Positions 4,951 to 6,619 of a stretch of 6,619 bases of DNA are shown here, piece by piece. Within the stretch, counting starts at the first letter, position 1. Every line of letters starts with the position of its first letter. A program made the translations under genes and the position numbers. Source of the DNA: Bacillota bacterium (GTDB lineage: Bacteria; Bacillota_A; Clostridia; Peptostreptococcales; Anaerovoracaceae); assembly GCA_017437925.1 (NCBI GenBank), contig JAFRWQ010000268.1:1-6619 (forward strand), in the 5' to 3' direction. The notes under the pieces were generated by a model. It saw only the letters and a list, made by a program, of their open reading frames with translations. It did no database searches and was not told the DNA's origin.

Positions 4951-6096
4951 TTGAGATACAGAGATCTGGGCTCGACCGGCCTTAAGGTCAGCGAGGTGGG
5001 CTTCGGCGGCGAATGGCTGGAGCGCCACAGCGAAGAAGAGTGCGTCAAACTCATACACTACGCCAAAGAGCAGGGCATAAACATCATAGACTGCTGGATG
5101 AGCGACCCCACCGTCAGGACCAACATGGGAAAGGGCATAGCGGGCGACAGGGAGCACTGGATAGTGCAGGGCCACATAGGCTCCACCTGGCAGGACGGCC
5201 AGTACCTGCGCACCAGGGAGCTTCCCAAGGTGAAGGAAGCCTTTGAAGACCTTCTTGCCCGCCTGGGCACCGACTACATAGACCTGGGCATGATACACTA
5301 CGTGGACCAGGAGCAGGACTGGAACGACATCCAAGACAGCGAATACCTGGATTACGTGCTGGATCTGAAGCGGAAAGGGGTCATAAAGCACATAGGCCTC
5401 AGCACCCACAATCCCCTCATAGGCCAGAAGGCGGCTCTTTCGGGCTACGTTGAGATGATGCTCTTCAGCGTCAATCCGGCCTTCGACATGAAGCCTGCCA
5501 GCGAAGACCTGGACGACCTCTTCAAAGACGAGTACGACAGCGGCCTTAAGGGCATAGACCCCGAAAGGGCAAAGCTCTACAAGCTCTGCGAGCAGAGAGG
5601 CGTCGGCATCACGGTGATGAAGGGCTTTGCCGGAGGCAGACTCTTCGATCCAGCCCGCTCCCCCTTCGGAGTCACCCTGACCCCCGTCCAGTGCATACAC
5701 TACTGTCTGACAAGGCCCGCCGTCGCCGCCGTCATGTGCGGCTACGACGACTGCTCCCAGGTGGACGCCGCCGTTCATTACGAGGACGCGACGGACGAGG
5801 AGAAGGACTACGCCTCGGTGCTGGCCCAGGCTCCCGCTCACGCCTACTACGGCCAGTGCACCTACTGCGGCCACTGCAGGCCCTGTCCCATGGATATAGA
5901 CATCGCCATGGTAAACAAGCTCTCGGACCTTGCCGCCATGCAGCCCGAGGTCCCGTCTTCGGTGAGGGAGCATTACGAAGCCTTAAGCTCTCACGCTTCG
6001 GACTGCATAGGCTGCCAGAGCTGCGAGGAGCGCTGCCCCTTCGGGGTAAAGATCTCGGAGCGCATGGCAAAGACCGCGGAGCTTTTCGGAAAATAA
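4951..6096 (+). CDS. Aldo/keto reductase-family protein with a C-terminal two-cluster 4Fe-4S domain
   Basis: The 381-residue protein has an aldo/keto reductase TIM barrel (about 1-280: RDLGSTGLKVSEVGFGG at 4-20, YIDLGMIH at 109-116, KGVIKHIGLSTHNP at 142-155, GVGITVMKGFAGGRLF at 217-232) and a ferredoxin-like tail. The tail has C303, C306, C309, C312-P and C352, C355, C358, C362-P, enough for two 4Fe-4S clusters. Of the usual catalytic tetrad, Asp (D47) and His (H116) are visible, but the stretch after D47 reads DCWMSDPTVR without the Tyr, and the usual Lys strand reads WIVQGHIG, with no Lys. It is probably a cytoplasmic oxidoreductase passing electrons between a nucleotide or organic substrate and Fe-S partners; substrate unknown. 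The start is TTG at 4951, supported by AGAGGAGG (4935-4942) 8 bases upstream and by the family N-terminus; no ATG fits. It forms an operon with the small membrane protein. Confidence 0.93.
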   Translation: MRYRDLGSTGLKVSEVGFGGEWLERHSEEECVKLIHYAKEQGINIIDCWMSDPTVRTNMGKGIAGDREHWIVQGHIGSTWQDGQYLRTRELPKVKEAFEDLLARLGTDYIDLGMIHYVDQEQDWNDIQDSEYLDYVLDLKRKGVIKHIGLSTHNPLIGQKAALSGYVEMMLFSVNPAFDMKPASEDLDDLFKDEYDSGLKGIDPERAKLYKLCEQRGVGITVMKGFAGGRLFDPARSPFGVTLTPVQCIHYCLTRPAVAAVMCGYDDCSQVDAAVHYEDATDEEKDYASVLAQAPAHAYYGQCTYCGHCRPCPMDIDIAMVNKLSDLAAMQPEVPSSVREHYEALSSHASDCIGCQSCEERCPFGVKISERMAKTAELFGK

Positions 6097-6101
6097 GGGC
6101 C

Positions 6102-6123
6102 GGACGGGTCCTTGGGACCCGCC
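6102..6123 (+). terminator. Hairpin after the reductase gene, possible weak terminator
   Basis: CGGGTCC (6105-6111) pairs with GGACCCG (6115-6121) around TTG, and the stem extends by GG/CC (6102-6103 with 6122-6123) past one bulged A. It begins 6 bases after the stop codon. No T-run follows directly; the next bases are A-rich and the first T-run is at 6139-6143, so termination may be incomplete or the hairpin may protect the 3' end. Confidence 0.45.
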
Positions 6124-6139
6124 AAAGAAGCAAAAAAGT

Positions 6140-6168
6140 TTTTCATTTGACCCGCCGTATGATATGAT
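6140..6168 (+). promoter_or_regulatory. Candidate promoter for the SPFH-family gene
   Basis: TATGAT (6163-6168) with TG one base upstream (6160-6161) is an extended -10; at 17-base spacing the -35 position holds TTTTCA (6140-6145, four of six matches). A better-looking TTGACC (6147-6152) is only 10 bases from the -10 and cannot serve it. The predicted leader is about 80 bases. The call is moderate because the -35 is weak. Confidence 0.45.
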
Positions 6169-6254
6169 TTATTTGTGCGCGAAGCGGAGTTTTTGCGCCT
6201 GCGTTTACAGTCAATACAGCGATATTACATATTGAACAGCGAAAGGAGCTTATC

Positions 6255-6619
6255 ATGGGACTTATTAAAGCCGCTCTGGGCGCCGCCTCCGGCGTAATGG
6301 CGGATCAGTGGAAGGAATTCTTCATCTGCGAATCCCTGCCCGACGGGGTGCTGGCCGTAAGGGGTACCAAGAAGAAGAGCAGCAAATCGACCAACAACGG
6401 CGATGACAACATCATCACCAACGGTTCCGGCATAGTGGTGGCCGACGGCCAGTGCATGCTCATCGTGGACAACGGCCTTGTGGTCGACTACTGCGCCGAC
6501 CCCGGCGAATACACCTACGACATGTCCAGCGAGCCCTCCCTCTTCGACGGAGGAAGGCTCAGCGCCAACATCAAGGCTGTCTTCCAGAACATAGGCAAGC
6601 GTTTCACCTACGGCGGCGA
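6255..6619 (+). CDS. SPFH/Band-7 'virion core'-type protein, YdjI-like, N-terminal part (runs off the right edge)
   Basis: The 121 codons were translated directly; the rest of the gene is outside the window. The start MGLIKAALGAA, then ADQWKEFF (16-23), DGVLAVRG (30-37), DNIITNGSGI (51-60), VADGQCMLIVDNG (62-74), ADPGEYTYDMSSEPSLF (81-97) and IGKRFTYGG (113-121) follow the N-terminal pattern of SPFH-domain proteins related to Bacillus subtilis YdjI, often annotated as virion core proteins after a poxvirus relative. YdjI is linked to PspA and membrane-stress complexes in B. subtilis; full-length members usually end in a zinc-ribbon or glycine-rich tail, which cannot be checked here. The name does not mean a viral origin. 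ATG 6255 has AAAGGAG 6 bases upstream. The gene has its own promoter candidate and follows a hairpin, so it is probably a separate unit from the reductase operon. Confidence 0.88.
   Translation, partial: MGLIKAALGAASGVMADQWKEFFICESLPDGVLAVRGTKKKSSKSTNNGDDNIITNGSGIVVADGQCMLIVDNGLVVDYCADPGEYTYDMSSEPSLFDGGRLSANIKAVFQNIGKRFTYGG

Noticed and set aside
4837..5973. Long 378-residue open frame on the minus strand
   Set aside because: It lies antisense to the reductase, whose conserved motifs are clear. Its translation is a low-complexity mix of V, G, A and H with no domain, as expected from the complement of GC-rich codons.
6204..6231. Second promoter candidate (TTTACA with TACATA) before the SPFH gene
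   Set aside because: The -10 matches the consensus poorly, and the upstream extended -10 is a better candidate.
6255..6619. Viral or prophage origin for the 'virion core'-type protein
   Set aside because: The family is common on bacterial chromosomes, the base composition matches the neighbours, and no phage gene is present in the window.

Overview
The window looks like chromosomal DNA from a GC-rich, probably anaerobic member of the Bacillota (Clostridia-like). The evidence is strong AAAGGAG-type ribosome binding sites before most genes, tight operons, tandem short chromate-transporter-type proteins, an aldo/keto reductase carrying two ferredoxin-type 4Fe-4S sites, and the start of an SPFH 'virion core'-type protein of the Bacillus YdjI kind. 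ATA (Ile) and AGG (Arg) codons are frequent despite the high GC. No sequence search was possible, so the taxonomic guess is an inference. I see no tRNA, rRNA, CRISPR array, insertion sequence or phage gene.

Layout. (1) Positions 1-1139, minus strand: a BtpA/SgcQ-family TIM-barrel protein followed, one base after its stop, by the N-terminal third or so of an FGGY carbohydrate kinase that runs off the left edge. Together they look like part of a sugar or polyol catabolic operon. (2) Positions 1140-1413: a divergent promoter region. (3) Positions 1414-3147, plus strand: two half-length chromate-transporter-family genes overlapping by 4 bp, then 5-formyltetrahydrofolate cyclo-ligase, closed by a perfect 20-bp palindrome with T-runs on both sides that can stop transcription from both directions. 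(4) Positions 3195-4508, minus strand: an M20-family amidohydrolase. (5) Positions 4509-4698: a second divergent promoter region, with two well-formed -10 elements, an 8-bp direct repeat and a 16-bp palindrome at the predicted start of the rightward transcript. (6) Positions 4699-6096, plus strand: an 82-residue membrane-type protein of unknown function and, 3 bases later, the Fe-S aldo/keto reductase, which starts with TTG. (7) Positions 6255-6619, plus strand: the N-terminus of an SPFH/YdjI-like protein with its own promoter region.

How it fits together. Most genes are metabolic housekeeping or accessory functions and I do not see a defence island or a complete new system. The least explained parts are the two-gene unit of small membrane protein plus Fe-S reductase, whose reductase lacks the usual catalytic Tyr and Lys, the dense regulatory architecture between the amidohydrolase and that unit, and an unusual hairpin lying between the Shine-Dalgarno sequence and the start codon of the BtpA-family gene.
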